From Legionella waltersii (GTDB taxonomy: Bacteria > Pseudomonadota > Gammaproteobacteria > Legionellales > Legionellaceae): a DNA stretch of 64,000 bases. Shown piece after piece: positions 9,634-21,281 of the stretch. The position numbers and the translations under genes are program-made. How positions within the stretch are numbered: the first letter of the stretch is position 1; every line of letters begins with the position of its first letter. The stretch lies in the NCBI RefSeq assembly GCF_001468085.1, contig NZ_LNZB01000041.1, forward strand, positions 146,217 through 210,216. Direction: 5' to 3'. The notes under the pieces were generated by a model, which made no database searches, was not told the DNA's origin, and worked only from the letters and a program-made list of their open reading frames with translations.

Positions 9634-10725
9634 ATGGCAACTTTGAGCTTAATTGATGTGTCAAAACAAGTTGGTCAAACTTGTATACTGGATAACATCA
9701 ACGTGGACATTAAAAAGGGTGAGTTCATGGTGGTTGTTGGACCGTCTGGTTGTGGTAAGTCTACCTTACTGCGACTAATCGCAGGACTTGATGCTCCGAG
9801 CTCTGGTCGAATTCTGATCAATGGAGAATGCGTCAATGAGACACCCCCTGCAAAACGTGATATGGCAATGGTGTTTCAAAACTACGCCCTTTATCCGCAC
9901 ATGACTGTTTTTGAGAACATAGCCTATGGTTTGAAGTTAAGAGGCCTTGCAAAGGATGTTATTCGTACTAAGGTAAATGAAGTTGCTAAATTATTGCATT
10001 TAATACCGTTTTTGGATCGAAAACCGCTGGCTTTATCAGGCGGGCAAAAGCAACGAGTCGCTATGGGAAGGGCAATAGTTAGGTCTCCCGCGGTGTATTT
10101 ATTTGATGAGCCCTTGTCCAATCTTGATGCGAAATTAAGAACGGAAATGCGTCATGAAATTAAACGGTTGCATCAACAGTTTCAAATTACCAGCTTATAC
10201 GTGACTCATGATCAAACAGAAGCTATGACGATGGCAGATAGAGTTATTGTTTTGAATCAAGGGAATATAGAACAGGTTGGAACTCCTCAGGAGCTTTATC
10301 AGAAACCAGCTAACCCTTTTGTGGCTGGTTTTACGGGTCATTATCCCGTCAATTTTTTTTCGGGTGCTTATGATGCAAATACAGACACAATAATGACTGA
10401 TTTCGGTGTTTCCTATCCTGCGGAGGGATGGAGCGAAATACATTCTAATCATCATGATTTTATTCTGGCTATTAGACCTGAACACGTTAGGTTGTCTTCA
10501 CAGCAAGGCAACGATTCTATTGAAATAATGATAGAATTTGTTGATGATATGGGGGCTGATAAATTTGTTCAGGGTAAATCGGTTAAAAGTGGGGAAAAAT
10601 TGAACTTAAGAGTACCCGCTGAGCAGGCAATTGAACATAGCCATTTGTATGTTGAGTTACCTAAATCAAAAATACATGTGTTTCAACGACAGTCAGTGAA
10701 TGCAACAGGAGAGTGGCGTGGCTAA
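9634..10725 (+). CDS. ugpC: ABC transporter ATP-binding protein UgpC
   Basis: A 363-residue ATPase. Walker A is GPSGCGKS (residues 36-43), the signature motif is LSGGQKQR, Walker B is VYLFDEPLSNLDAKLR, and the switch histidine is in YVTHDQTEAM. The C-terminal 130 residues form the regulatory OB-fold (TOBE/MalK-type) domain, including the AIRPEHVRL motif. It would energise UgpAE for uptake of glycerol-3-phosphate or glycerophosphodiesters. The start ATG follows the ugpE stop by one base. The 3' end overlaps the preferred GTG start of the next gene by 8 bp. Confidence 0.94.
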   Translation: MATLSLIDVSKQVGQTCILDNINVDIKKGEFMVVVGPSGCGKSTLLRLIAGLDAPSSGRILINGECVNETPPAKRDMAMVFQNYALYPHMTVFENIAYGLKLRGLAKDVIRTKVNEVAKLLHLIPFLDRKPLALSGGQKQRVAMGRAIVRSPAVYLFDEPLSNLDAKLRTEMRHEIKRLHQQFQITSLYVTHDQTEAMTMADRVIVLNQGNIEQVGTPQELYQKPANPFVAGFTGHYPVNFFSGAYDANTDTIMTDFGVSYPAEGWSEIHSNHHDFILAIRPEHVRLSSQQGNDSIEIMIEFVDDMGADKFVQGKSVKSGEKLNLRVPAEQAIEHSHLYVELPKSKIHVFQRQSVNATGEWRG

Positions 10726-11593
10726 AGTGAAAGATAAATTAAAAACAATTGATTCCCCTGTCTATAATTATTTCTCAGCAATCATCTATTCGTTTTTCTC
10801 AAAGTATTTGTATCTAGATGTTGCAAAGCGTTGGAGGGGATTAGGCCTAATTTATCTATTACTAGTCACTGCAATAGCGTCAATTCCTTATTCGTTTAAA
10901 GTTGCTTATACCTTTAATGGCTTATTTAACACGCAGATAATTGGAACTTTATTGCAGTTGCCAACTATTTTAGTTCAATCTGGAAAAGTGAAGTTTGATA
11001 AACCAATGCCATACCTGATAAGAAACAAAGAGGGTGCGGTTGTCATAATCATTGATACAAAAAACACAATTACAGAATTTACCGCTGACTACCCCCAATT
11101 AAGTATAATCGTTAATGCAAACAGAATGAGTTATAAAGTTCCTACTCCTGAATTAGTTAGTGCAACTATGGGTGAGGGGCAAAAGAATTTTCCTCTTGTC
11201 CAGGAGTTTAGTGAGCAATACAACATGATGTTTGATGGGAAGTCCATTGTTAATGAAAGCTCTGTGTATGGCTTGAAATACGCTGCACAATTAATGATTT
11301 ATCCTTTAGTCGTATCTTTGATTTATTCTATATTTTTGATTGTCTTTCTCGTTCTAGCCTTTTTAGGGCAACTATTTACCCGAATATTTTTTTCTCATGT
11401 ACTGCCCTTTAAACAATCTTGTAGAGTTTTTATGGTTGCAAGCACTCCTACCATTTTCCTTTTAGCCTTATGCATGGTCTTAGGCTTGAATTTTGGTGGA
11501 ATGGGATATTTTCTAATAACCATCACGCTCGCCTATTATTGCTTTGCTGTATTCCATCTGAAGGCGGATAGCAGGAAAATGGTGAAAAAATGA
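10718..11593 (+). CDS. DUF1189 family membrane protein
   Basis: About 291 residues from a GTG start at 10718; an ATG at 10700 is in frame but lies deeper inside ugpC, and ACAGGAG sits 6-9 bases before the GTG. One hydrophobic helix near the N-terminus (about residues 45-65) is followed by a roughly 130-residue soluble domain and then three or four helices toward the C-terminus. The pattern resembles the DUF1189 family, whose function is not established. Its tight coupling to ugpC upstream and to a hydrolase downstream suggests an envelope or lipid-related role (inference). The soluble segment includes a VVIIIDTKNTITEF stretch, as in other DUF1189 proteins. Confidence 0.75.
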   Translation: MAKVKDKLKTIDSPVYNYFSAIIYSFFSKYLYLDVAKRWRGLGLIYLLLVTAIASIPYSFKVAYTFNGLFNTQIIGTLLQLPTILVQSGKVKFDKPMPYLIRNKEGAVVIIIDTKNTITEFTADYPQLSIIVNANRMSYKVPTPELVSATMGEGQKNFPLVQEFSEQYNMMFDGKSIVNESSVYGLKYAAQLMIYPLVVSLIYSIFLIVFLVLAFLGQLFTRIFFSHVLPFKQSCRVFMVASTPTIFLLALCMVLGLNFGGMGYFLITITLAYYCFAVFHLKADSRKMVKK

Positions 11594-12375
11594 GAGAGTT
11601 AATCCATTTTGCTCATGGCAATGGATTTCCTTCACTCTGTTATAAACAGTTTTTGGATGAGTTAGAAACCCAATTTGATTTCTGTTACATTGACAGAATT
11701 GGGCATGATCCCAAATATCCAGTGAGTGAAAATTGGCACAATTTGGTAGCTGAAGTCATTGAGAGTATTCGAAACCAGGCTAGCAGACCAGTGATTGCTG
11801 TTGGACACTCTCTGGGAGGAGTGTTAAGTCTGTTGGCCGCATTAGAGCAACCAGAATTGTTTAAAGCTGTTGTAATGCTTGACTCCCCATTGATTGGTCC
11901 ATTTAAATCCATTATGGTACGTCTCGCTAAAGCGCTAGGCGTGATAGATAGAATCACTCCAGCTTATAAAACAAAGGGTAGACGAGAGCATTGGCTTGAT
12001 CATGAGCAATTGGTCTCTTATCTTAAAACGCGTGAATTATTTAAAACATTTACTGAGGAATGTTTGAATGATTATATTCAATATGGTCTAGAATTTAAAG
12101 AGAGTGGCTATTATTTACGATTTGACAGGCATATTGAATATCAGATTTATAAAACTATACCTCACATTCTTCCAACATTGATAGGAAAATTAAGGATTCC
12201 TACCGCCTTTATATATGGAGATAAAAGTACTGTCGTTGATAGGATGGATGTACGTTTTATGAAAAGTAGGTTTGGTATAAAATGTTTTAAAACCAAGGGA
12301 ACGCATTTATTTCCCATGGAGCACCCAAAAGTAGTAGGGAGACAAGTTATTGAGGTAATACACTCACTAATTTGA
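11590..12375 (+). CDS. Alpha/beta hydrolase, probable esterase or lipase
   Basis: A 261-residue alpha/beta-hydrolase. It begins MRELIHFAHGNGFPS, where HGNGFP forms the oxyanion-side loop. The nucleophile elbow is GHSLGG with S74. A candidate acid lies in the YGDKSTVVD segment, and the catalytic histidine is in GTHLFPMEHP near the C-terminus. No signal peptide is seen, so a cytoplasmic enzyme is expected. ATG overlaps the upstream stop (ATGA), so it is translated with the ugp-DUF1189 unit. With fadE next, it may release acyl chains from imported or internal lipids (inference). The substrate is unknown. Confidence 0.88.
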   Translation: MRELIHFAHGNGFPSLCYKQFLDELETQFDFCYIDRIGHDPKYPVSENWHNLVAEVIESIRNQASRPVIAVGHSLGGVLSLLAALEQPELFKAVVMLDSPLIGPFKSIMVRLAKALGVIDRITPAYKTKGRREHWLDHEQLVSYLKTRELFKTFTEECLNDYIQYGLEFKESGYYLRFDRHIEYQIYKTIPHILPTLIGKLRIPTAFIYGDKSTVVDRMDVRFMKSRFGIKCFKTKGTHLFPMEHPKVVGRQVIEVIHSLI

Positions 12376-12418
12376 ATTGATGGTTTCAACTGGAATAGCC
12401 TAGACTAAGGAGAAATTC

Positions 12419-14899
12419 GTGTTACATCTTATTTTGATACTATTAACCATTGGGGGTGCCGGAATTCTCTTAACCCGCCAAGCATCAATTTCTGTTTGGG
12501 CCATAAGTTACTCAATATTCCTTGCCTTATGCCTGCAATTCGGCACTTTTAGTGTTTTTGCTAAATCTTGCTTATGGGCTATAGAAGCCCTATTAGTACT
12601 AAGTGCTATCAAATCTTTAAGAAAAGAGCTTCTATCAAAAAGATTGCTCGGCCTTATCAAGAAAGCAATGCCTAATATGTCCAATACGGAAAGAGAGGCA
12701 TTAGAGGCTGGCACTGTTAGTTGGGAAGGAGATATCTTCAGTGGAAACCCCGATTTTAGTAGCCTAAGGCATGCGCCAACGGTCTCCTTAACGGCTGAAG
12801 AGCAAGCATTTATGGATGGTCCTGTAAATACCCTTTGTGAGATGCTGGATGATTGGGATATTACGCATAATCGAACTGATTTGCCCCCCGAAGTATGGCA
12901 ATTTATAAAGGACAATCGTTTCTTGGGCATGATCATCCCCAAGCAATATGGCGGTCTAGAGTTTTCTGCCACTGCTCAAATGTCGATTTTAGTTACTATT
13001 TATGGGCGTTCAATCACTGCAGCTACTACGATTTCAGTTCCAAACTCACTAGGCCCAGGTGAGCTCCTACTTAAATACGGTACTGAAGAGCAAAAAAACT
13101 ATTATCTTCCTCGTCTGGCTGATGGTCGAGAAATACCCTGTTTTGCTTTGACTGGACCAAATGCCGGCTCTGATGCGGCTTCAATACCTGATGTTGGAGT
13201 GGTTTGTCGTCAGGAGTTTAATGGAAAGGAAGTAATTGGCATTCGTTTAAATTGGAATAAGCGTTACATTACCCTTTGTCCAGTTGCTACAGTGGTTGGT
13301 TTAGCCTTTAGAATGTTTGATCCTGAGAACCTATTAGGTAAGGGAGAAGACATTGGAATCAGCTGCGCATTAATTCCAGCAAGTACACCTGGGGTGATAA
13401 AAGGGCGTAGACATTTTCCATTAAATACAGGGTTTCTAAACGGACCGACTCAAGGCAAAGATGTGTTTATACCCTTGGATTATTTAATCGGGGGTGAGGC
13501 GATGGCTGGCCAAGGTTGGCGTATGCTGATGGAGTGCTTAAGCGCAGGCCGTGCAATTTCCCTGCCTTCAAGTGCTAACGGTGGGGCTCAGGCTGTTGCT
13601 TTGGCATCTGGTGCTTACGCAAGAATTCGTAAACAATTTAATCAGCCTATCGGAAAATTTGAGGGAATAGAAGAGCCGTTGGCAAGAATAGCAGCAACCG
13701 CCTATATTATTGACTCTTCACTGACTATGGCCGCTGCGGCAATTGATCATGGCGCTAAACCCTCTGTTGCTGGGGCAATACTTAAATACCATACCACAGA
13801 GAGAGCAAGAGCATTGGCTCTAGATGGGATGGATATTCATGGCGGTAAAGGGATTTGTTTAGGTCCTAACAATTACATGGGTAGGGGATATCAAAGTTCA
13901 CCTATTGGTATTACTGTGGAAGGTGCTAATATTTTGACGCGTAGTTTGATTATTTTCGGTCAAGGTGCGATTCGTTGTCATCCTTATGTGTTTCAAGAGC
14001 TAGAGAGCGTTCGTAACAATGATCTTGATCAATTTGATGAAGCCTTTTTTGCTCATGCTGCATTTATTATGGCTAACTTCACGAAATCACTGATCTTTGG
14101 GTGGACAGATGCTAAGTTTAGCAAGGCTCCGGCTAGTTCAGTGAAAAGGTACTACCAGTTAATCCATAAATACAGTACTAATTTAGCCTTCTTAGCTGAC
14201 TTTTCAATGGTAGTCTTGGGTGGGGAGTTAAAGCGCAAAGAAAAACTGTCCGCTCGACTTGGGGATATGCTTAGTTGTTTATACATGGCATCTGCTGTTC
14301 TAAAACGATTTTATGAAGATGGTGAGCCCCAGCCTGATCTTCCTTTAGTTCATTGGAGCTGCCAACAATTATTGCACGAGTGCGAAGAAGCCATGCATGG
14401 AGTAATTATTAATTTCCCTGCTCGCTGGGCCAGAATAGTATTATCATTAATCATTAAGCCACTAGGAAATAAGCGTCATAAACCTACTGATGGTTTAGGG
14501 CACAAAGTTGCCAAGATACTGATAGAGCCTAATGATACGAGGAACCGCTTAACGCGCTTGGTGTATAAAAAAGCGGGTGAGAATTGTCCTTTAGGACGAA
14601 TGGAGGAGGCATTCCATAAAATTTGTGCAGTAGAGGAGTTAGAACGAAAAGTGATGAAAGCAGTCAAGGATGATCGCATTAAATCATTATTGTTCTTTGA
14701 TCAAATTAAAGATGCACAACAGCTTGGAATAATTTCAGCGGTTGAAGCGAAACAATTAGAAGAAGCAGAACAGGCAAGGCAAGACGTGATTAAAGTGGAT
14801 GACTTTGCAGATGAAGAATTGCGTCGTGCTTTTTCTGATAAAGTAGAGGTAAAATCAAGAAAAAAGCAGGCGTCTGAAAAGGATTTAGAAACAGTTTGA
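12419..14899 (+). CDS. fadE: Acyl-CoA dehydrogenase FadE
   Basis: An 826-residue protein, close to the 814 residues of the E. coli enzyme. It starts at a GTG preceded by TAAGGAG. Two N-terminal hydrophobic helices (about 1-45) should anchor it to the membrane. The FAD-dependent acyl-CoA dehydrogenase core follows, with FALTGPNAGSDAAS (flavin/substrate loop), GQGWRMLMECLSAGRAISLP and the GGKGICLGPNNYMGR segment. The large C-terminal extension (from about residue 570) is typical of FadE and absent from short acyl-CoA dehydrogenases. It performs the first oxidation of fatty-acid beta-oxidation. It lies 43 bp after the hydrolase gene and ends at a strong hairpin terminator. Confidence 0.95.
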   Translation: MLHLILILLTIGGAGILLTRQASISVWAISYSIFLALCLQFGTFSVFAKSCLWAIEALLVLSAIKSLRKELLSKRLLGLIKKAMPNMSNTEREALEAGTVSWEGDIFSGNPDFSSLRHAPTVSLTAEEQAFMDGPVNTLCEMLDDWDITHNRTDLPPEVWQFIKDNRFLGMIIPKQYGGLEFSATAQMSILVTIYGRSITAATTISVPNSLGPGELLLKYGTEEQKNYYLPRLADGREIPCFALTGPNAGSDAASIPDVGVVCRQEFNGKEVIGIRLNWNKRYITLCPVATVVGLAFRMFDPENLLGKGEDIGISCALIPASTPGVIKGRRHFPLNTGFLNGPTQGKDVFIPLDYLIGGEAMAGQGWRMLMECLSAGRAISLPSSANGGAQAVALASGAYARIRKQFNQPIGKFEGIEEPLARIAATAYIIDSSLTMAAAAIDHGAKPSVAGAILKYHTTERARALALDGMDIHGGKGICLGPNNYMGRGYQSSPIGITVEGANILTRSLIIFGQGAIRCHPYVFQELESVRNNDLDQFDEAFFAHAAFIMANFTKSLIFGWTDAKFSKAPASSVKRYYQLIHKYSTNLAFLADFSMVVLGGELKRKEKLSARLGDMLSCLYMASAVLKRFYEDGEPQPDLPLVHWSCQQLLHECEEAMHGVIINFPARWARIVLSLIIKPLGNKRHKPTDGLGHKVAKILIEPNDTRNRLTRLVYKKAGENCPLGRMEEAFHKICAVEELERKVMKAVKDDRIKSLLFFDQIKDAQQLGIISAVEAKQLEEAEQARQDVIKVDDFADEELRRAFSDKVEVKSRKKQASEKDLETV

Positions 14900-14908
14900 T
14901 TAATCACA

Positions 14909-14932
14909 AGGCTAGGCTATAAAGCCTAGCCT
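14909..14932. terminator. Bidirectional hairpin terminator after fadE
   Basis: A perfect 10-bp stem (AGGCTAGGCT / AGCCTAGCCT) with a 4-base ATAA loop sits 10 bp after the fadE stop and 31 bp from the end of the convergent minus-strand gene. There is no long T-tract on either side, so termination may be partial. Confidence 0.7.
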
Positions 14933-14963
14933 AATCAATGCATGGTTAAATTATTCCAACGAG

Positions 14964-15941
14964 TTAAGATCCTAAGGTAACCCTTTGTGTTAGATCAAGA
15001 TCTAGCCCTCCAAGCTCTTGTTCTATTGCTGCTACCCTAAGTGGATCTTTACCCAAAATACTTTCTATAACGAAGTCTTTATAAAAATCCTTTTGTGCCA
15101 TTTGAAACTCTTTAACTAATGCTGGTTTATCTTTTGGGTTATCCCATATCATGTATACAGTAACATAAAAGTGTGTCATTAAATCTTGATATTTCTCGCG
15201 AAGATCAGGCGATAGTGTTTCAACATCAACATACATAGGATTTAACTCCATACTCAGGCTTAAAAAGCCAGGTCGTTGAACTTTACCTAAAACAGTTGAG
15301 CAATGCGCAGCACTGAGTGTAAGTTCACTTTCACCGCTATAATCCATCGTATCTCCAGTTACACTTAATTGTGCATCTGTGCGCTCATAAATTTGGAATT
15401 GCTGTTGCGTTTGAGGAATGTTGAGGGTGTTAAAGACTAACATTTCATTCCCTTTCCCTAGCCAATTACCAAAACTAAAACCAGTCCAGAATTTAAGTGT
15501 TGTTGAAACACCTTTGATATCACCATCTTGGTGTTTTAACATGTTTTTTCTTGTTGCTTCTACATCGAGTTCTTTAAGCTTGTCATCTTTAAACACAAAC
15601 AGTTTAGCGCGCCCAAGAATTCCCTTCATTTGTCGATTCAGTGCGCTCATTGATTCTGCGTTACTTTGCCCTCTTACTACACATTTCTCCAACCAAGGGT
15701 TCATCAATAACCCCATGACACTATAAGGAGGACGTACACTTGCTTGTTTTGGAGAACTTGGTTGCTTTAACAGAGGTAAACCCTTAAATGTGCATGATGT
15801 AAAGCCATGTGTGGTTAACACGTATCTTTCAGAGGCTGTTACTTTGTCATAATAACCACTGTTTGCAGCAGTCCATAAAGCTCTTGAACTAACCTTTCTT
15901 GATTTTGGAACTTTTACAAACATTGAACCGAATCTTAACAT
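14964..15941 (-). CDS. Orphan protein, possible secreted effector
   Basis: About 325 residues from the ATG at 15941, chosen because GGGG lies six bases upstream; an ATG at 15947 and a TTG at 15953 are in frame. I do not recognise a domain. There is no signal peptide or membrane helix. The N-terminus is basic (KVPKSRKVSSR) and the C-terminal third is rich in charged helices, ending in the acidic VAAIEQELGGLDLDL segment. Acidic, glutamate-rich C-termini are common in Dot/Icm substrates, so an effector is possible but unproven. It stands alone, with a 391-bp upstream gap for its own control region. Confidence 0.72.
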   Translation of the reverse strand: MLRFGSMFVKVPKSRKVSSRALWTAANSGYYDKVTASERYVLTTHGFTSCTFKGLPLLKQPSSPKQASVRPPYSVMGLLMNPWLEKCVVRGQSNAESMSALNRQMKGILGRAKLFVFKDDKLKELDVEATRKNMLKHQDGDIKGVSTTLKFWTGFSFGNWLGKGNEMLVFNTLNIPQTQQQFQIYERTDAQLSVTGDTMDYSGESELTLSAAHCSTVLGKVQRPGFLSLSMELNPMYVDVETLSPDLREKYQDLMTHFYVTVYMIWDNPKDKPALVKEFQMAQKDFYKDFVIESILGKDPLRVAAIEQELGGLDLDLTQRVTLGS

Positions 15942-16332
15942 GGCCATCCCCAATATAAATATTTATTACATATAGTATATTTTAAGCCCAGGAGGAAATA
16001 TTATCAAACTGAAATAATAAAATGCAGAGTGTTATTCAATGGTAATTCTTGATCTTAGATGAAATGAAATTATCAACAGTAGTTAAAAAACTCACGGTAG
16101 TGGCAAAAAGTTGTTTTAATGAGGGAGTTTAGTACGAATGAATAACCTATTTTAACGAAGAGATTGTAAGTCTCTCGTAACTACTGTTCTAATTTGAATT
16201 ATTTGCTGGTGTATTAAAATTTATCCATTGCTTTTTAACTGAATTGTTGGTGTAGGTAAACAATAGCTATTTATAAAGCATTTCCTATGCAATTATAAAA
16301 TTTGAATGGGTTCTAGAGCTACTTCAACAAGA
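15942..16332. other. Non-coding gap upstream of the orphan gene and downstream of minE
   Basis: 391 bp with no convincing gene. It holds the upstream region of the minus-strand orphan (an AT-rich ATATAAATATTTATTA stretch at its right-hand start) and the downstream flank of minE. A short imperfect hairpin (AGAGA/TCTCT) lies near 16160. No clear PmrA or CpxR site was identified by eye. Confidence 0.5.
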
Positions 16333-16596
16333 TTAAACTTCTTCAGTAGCTTTATCCGGCATCGTAATATTCAGTTCTAACACGGAACTATCAGCCATGC
16401 GCTCTAAATTGACGCTGACTTGATCTTTGCTAATATTGACGTATTTAGCAATGACTGCAAGAATTTCTTCCTGCAGCTTTGGCAGATAATCTGGTGTATT
16501 ACGTTGAGAGCGTTCATGCGATATGATAATTTGCAAGCGCTCTTTAGCAACGGATGCAGTTGAGTTCCTTCTGCGCAAGTAATTAAAAATACTCAT
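16333..16596 (-). CDS. minE: Cell division topological specificity factor MinE
   Basis: An 87-residue protein beginning [10 protein letters not shown], the amphipathic membrane-targeting start of MinE. The anti-MinCD helix ([13 protein letters not shown]) and the beta-sheet dimer domain ([24 protein letters not shown]) are both present. MinE stimulates the MinD ATPase and drives pole-to-pole oscillation that keeps the Z-ring at mid-cell. The ATG overlaps the minD stop by 4 bp, so the two are translationally coupled. Confidence 0.96.
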   Translation of the reverse strand: MSIFNYLRRRNSTASVAKERLQIIISHERSQRNTPDYLPKLQEEILAVIAKYVNISKDQVSVNLERMADSSVLELNITMPDKATEEV

Positions 16597-17435
16597 ACAG
16601 TCACTTCCTCCTTATTTTTACTGAACAAGCGACGTAATAATCCTTTTTTATCAGTACTTATAAACCGCATCGGTTTTTCTTCACCAAGAAAACGTGCAAT
16701 TGCATCTTGATAGGCAAGTCCTGCATCGCTAGACTCATCCAGAATAACTGGTGTACCTGTGTTTGAAGCTTTTAAAACAGATTTCGATTCAGGGATCACA
16801 CCAATTAATGGAATCGCTAAAATCTCTTTGACATCAGTAACGGACAACATTTCTCCACGCTCAACCCTTTCAGGGTCATAGCGAGTAATGAGCAAGTGTT
16901 CTTGAACCGGTGGGGCACCCTCGATTGCACGCTTTGTTTTACTGGCTAGAATACCTAGTATTCTGTCTGAATCACGAACCGATGATACTTCGGGATTCGT
17001 CACTACAATCGCATGGTCAGCAAAGTACATTGCCATTAATGCACCTGTTTCAATGCCAGCTGGAGAATCACAGATGATAAATTCAAATTCTTTTGATAGC
17101 TCATTTAATGCTTTTTCAACACCTTCTAAACTCAAAGCATCTTTATCTCTGGTTTGAGATGCAGGTAGTATGAATAAATTAGGTACTCTTTTATCTTTAA
17201 TGAGAGCTTGATTTAAACTGGCCTCACCATTAATGACATTAATAAAATCATAAACGACTCGTCGCTCACAACCCATAATAATATCAAGATTACGTAAGCC
17301 AATATCAAAATCAATGACTACTGTCTTATGGCCAAGCATGGCTAAACCAGAAGAGATAGCTGCAGAAGAAGTGGTTTTACCTACTCCACCTTTACCTGAT
17401 GTAATTACAATTATTTTAGTCAACGCTGAACCCAT
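16593..17435 (-). CDS. minD: Septum site-determining ATPase MinD
   Basis: About 280 residues. The deviant Walker A is [10 protein letters not shown], with the family-typical [18 protein letters not shown] and [12 protein letters not shown] (Walker B) following. The C-terminal RLFSKNKEE helix is the membrane-targeting sequence. The ATG at 17435 starts MGSALTKII; a TTG at 17423 would give the more usual TKII start, and an upstream in-frame ATG exists at 17468. MinD recruits MinC and is displaced by MinE. No minC gene is adjacent: the upstream neighbour is the divergent guaB. The intervening gap of about 190 bp carries both promoters. Confidence 0.95.
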   Translation of the reverse strand: MGSALTKIIVITSGKGGVGKTTSSAAISSGLAMLGHKTVVIDFDIGLRNLDIIMGCERRVVYDFINVINGEASLNQALIKDKRVPNLFILPASQTRDKDALSLEGVEKALNELSKEFEFIICDSPAGIETGALMAMYFADHAIVVTNPEVSSVRDSDRILGILASKTKRAIEGAPPVQEHLLITRYDPERVERGEMLSVTDVKEILAIPLIGVIPESKSVLKASNTGTPVILDESSDAGLAYQDAIARFLGEEKPMRFISTDKKGLLRRLFSKNKEEVTV

Positions 17436-17568
17436 CCTATAATTTGATTCAACACAAATTTTATACATCAGTTTACACGTTATCGGATGGGAAATTCAAG
17501 TTATAACGTTTAATTATTGATACTGTCAGAAATACCAATAAAATGATAACTGGTTCTATAGATTTAGA

Positions 17569-17597
17569 TGTTAATCTTTGTGAATTTGTTGTATACT
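17569..17597 (+). promoter_or_regulatory. Probable sigma-70 promoter of guaB
   Basis: A good -10 hexamer TATACT (17592-17597) follows a weak -35 TGTTAA (17569-17574) with 17-bp spacing. The guaB ATG is at 17630 with GGAG about ten bases before it. This is by eye only; no purine operator was recognised. Confidence 0.4.
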
Positions 17598-17623
17598 ATT
17601 TGGTTATTTAACCACTGGAGTGA

Positions 17624-19102
<1,479 letters not shown>

Positions 19103-19104
19103 GA

Positions 19105-20682
19105 ATGACAAGTTTAAAGCAGCACCCACTCCTTATTTTAGATTTTGGTTCTCAATACACACAATTGATAGCACGAAGAGTGCGTGAAATGGGGGTTTAT
19201 TGTGAAATACACCCCTACTTTATTGAGAAGTCTATTTTTGAAACCCTAAGTCCTTGTGGTGTTATTTTATCGGGGGGACCATCTACCGTAACAGAAGATG
19301 GGAATCCTGAAGCACCGATGTGGTTATATGAATGTCAAATCCCATTATTGGGAATTTGTTATGGCATGCAAACCATGGCTAAACAGTTAGGTGGTCAGGT
19401 GGAGTCCTCATCGATCAGAGAATTTGGTTATGCAGAAGTTAGACTTCACGGACATAGTCAGTTATTAGAAAACATCGAGGATAGAGTAGAAGACCTTGAT
19501 GGTTCTGTCTTAGATGTATGGATGAGTCATGGAGATAAGGTCACTCAGCTTCCACCGGGCTTTGAAATAATCTGTGAAACTCAGAATGCTCCTATTTCAG
19601 GAATGGCTGATCAATCGAAAAATTGGTTTGGTTTACAGTTTCACCCTGAAGTCACTCATACTAAACAGGGTTTGCGCATATTACAGAGATTTGTAATTGA
19701 TATCTGCCATGCAGCTACTGATTGGACCGCAGATCACATCATTGAAGAAGCCATAAGAAAAATTAAATCACAGGTTGGTACTGATAAAGTTTTGCTGGGC
19801 TTGTCGGGTGGGGTTGATTCTTCAGTGGTGGCGGCATTACTTCATAGAGCAATTGGTGATCAATTAATTTGTGTGTTTGTGGATACGGGTTTGCTTCGAT
19901 TGAATGAAGCGGATCAAGTCATGCAAATGTTTGGTCGGCACATGGGGGTAAAAATCATTGCCGTTAATGCTGAAGAGAAATTCTTGAATGCTTTGAAGGG
20001 AGTCACATGCCCAGAAGAAAAGAGAAAAATCATTGGTCGCACATTTATTGAAGTGTTTGATGACGAGGCTCATAAACAAACTGATGTAAAATGGTTGGCT
20101 CAAGGTACAATCTACCCTGATGTGATTGAATCAGCAGCAACCAATGCTCATGGAACATCGGTGGTCATTAAATCTCACCATAATGTAGGCGGTCTCCCAG
20201 AGACCCTTAATTTAAGTCTTTTAGAGCCAATTCGTGAATTGTTTAAAGACGAAGTCAGAAAAATTGGACTTGAATTGGGATTGCCTTATGACATGGTCTA
20301 CAGACATCCATTTCCAGGACCAGGTTTAGGTGTCAGAATCCTTGCAGAAGTTAAGAAAGAGTATGCTGATATTCTAAGAAAAGCAGATGCTGTATTTATT
20401 GAGGAATTACGCGCTCATCAACTGTACCATAAAGTGAGTCAAGCTTTTGCAGTCTTTTTACCGGTAAAAAGCGTTGGTGTGATGGGGGACGGTCGTCGTT
20501 ATGACTACGTTATTTGCTTACGCGCTGTAGAAACCATTGATTTTATGACCGCTCATTGGTCGCACTTACCATGGGATTTTCTAGGAAAAGTGTCTAACCG
20601 AATCATTAATGAAGTGAAGGGAGTATCCAGGGTAACCTATGACATTTCCGGAAAGCCACCAGCTACTATTGAATGGGAATGA
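19105..20682 (+). CDS. guaA: GMP synthase (glutamine-hydrolysing)
   Basis: A 525-residue two-domain enzyme that converts XMP to GMP. The class I amidotransferase (about 1-205) has the nucleophile in GICYGMQ and the His-Glu pair in FHPEVTHT. The ATP-pyrophosphatase domain has the PP-loop [12 protein letters not shown]. The C-terminal dimerisation domain holds the XMP site, with the [12 protein letters not shown] and [14 protein letters not shown] ending (here [11 protein letters not shown]). It is closely linked to guaB, which supplies its substrate. Nothing unusual is seen. Confidence 0.97.
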   Translation: MTSLKQHPLLILDFGSQYTQLIARRVREMGVYCEIHPYFIEKSIFETLSPCGVILSGGPSTVTEDGNPEAPMWLYECQIPLLGICYGMQTMAKQLGGQVESSSIREFGYAEVRLHGHSQLLENIEDRVEDLDGSVLDVWMSHGDKVTQLPPGFEIICETQNAPISGMADQSKNWFGLQFHPEVTHTKQGLRILQRFVIDICHAATDWTADHIIEEAIRKIKSQVGTDKVLLGLSGGVDSSVVAALLHRAIGDQLICVFVDTGLLRLNEADQVMQMFGRHMGVKIIAVNAEEKFLNALKGVTCPEEKRKIIGRTFIEVFDDEAHKQTDVKWLAQGTIYPDVIESAATNAHGTSVVIKSHHNVGGLPETLNLSLLEPIRELFKDEVRKIGLELGLPYDMVYRHPFPGPGLGVRILAEVKKEYADILRKADAVFIEELRAHQLYHKVSQAFAVFLPVKSVGVMGDGRRYDYVICLRAVETIDFMTAHWSHLPWDFLGKVSNRIINEVKGVSRVTYDISGKPPATIEWE

Positions 20683-21128
20683 ACGATAAACATTGGATGA
20701 ACTTAGCTTATGAACAAGCTTTGCTTGCGCAAAGTTGCGATGAGGTTCCTGTTGGAGCCGTTTTGGTCGATAAAGACAATCAATTTTTAAGTTCTGGTCA
20801 TAATCTTACTTTGAAAACCAATGATCCAAGCTCACATGCTGAAGTAATAGCAATTCGACAGGCGGCCTTAAAGTTAGGAAATCACAGGCTACTCGGTACT
20901 ACTCTTTATGTGACGTTAGAGCCATGTGCTATGTGCGCAGGCTTACTGGTACACGCTCGAGTAAAAAGAGTGGTTTTTGCAACTCGAGACTTTAGGAGTG
21001 GTGCCGCAGGTTCCACCCTCAATTTATTAAACGGCTCATCGTTGAACCATTCAGTAATCATAGACGAAGGTGTCATGCAGAAAGAATGCTCCTTATTATT
21101 GTCTGACTTTTTTAAACAGTGTCGCTAA
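20679..21128 (+). CDS. tadA: tRNA-specific adenosine deaminase TadA
   Basis: About 149 residues. The zinc-deaminase motifs are HAEVIA (ligand His and catalytic Glu) and PCAMCAG (two ligand cysteines). TadA converts adenosine-34 to inosine in the anticodon of tRNA-Arg(ACG). An upstream in-frame ATG at 20673 would add two residues, but the ATG at 20679 overlaps the guaA stop as ATGA and is preferred. Sharing a transcript with guaBA is a pairing around purine nucleotides rather than a shared pathway. Confidence 0.93.
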   Translation: MNDKHWMNLAYEQALLAQSCDEVPVGAVLVDKDNQFLSSGHNLTLKTNDPSSHAEVIAIRQAALKLGNHRLLGTTLYVTLEPCAMCAGLLVHARVKRVVFATRDFRSGAAGSTLNLLNGSSLNHSVIIDEGVMQKECSLLLSDFFKQCR

Positions 21129-21281
21129 ACATATAAGGTGATTTGAAATTGATGGGTTAAGGTTCAGCCTGGGCTGACCGCAGACTGTAATTACATCAAG
21201 TGATCAAATAAAATCCATTATGTTTATATTTGATAACAAAGGTGGTATAATTGTAATTATAGATCAAATAAAGGCCGTATT

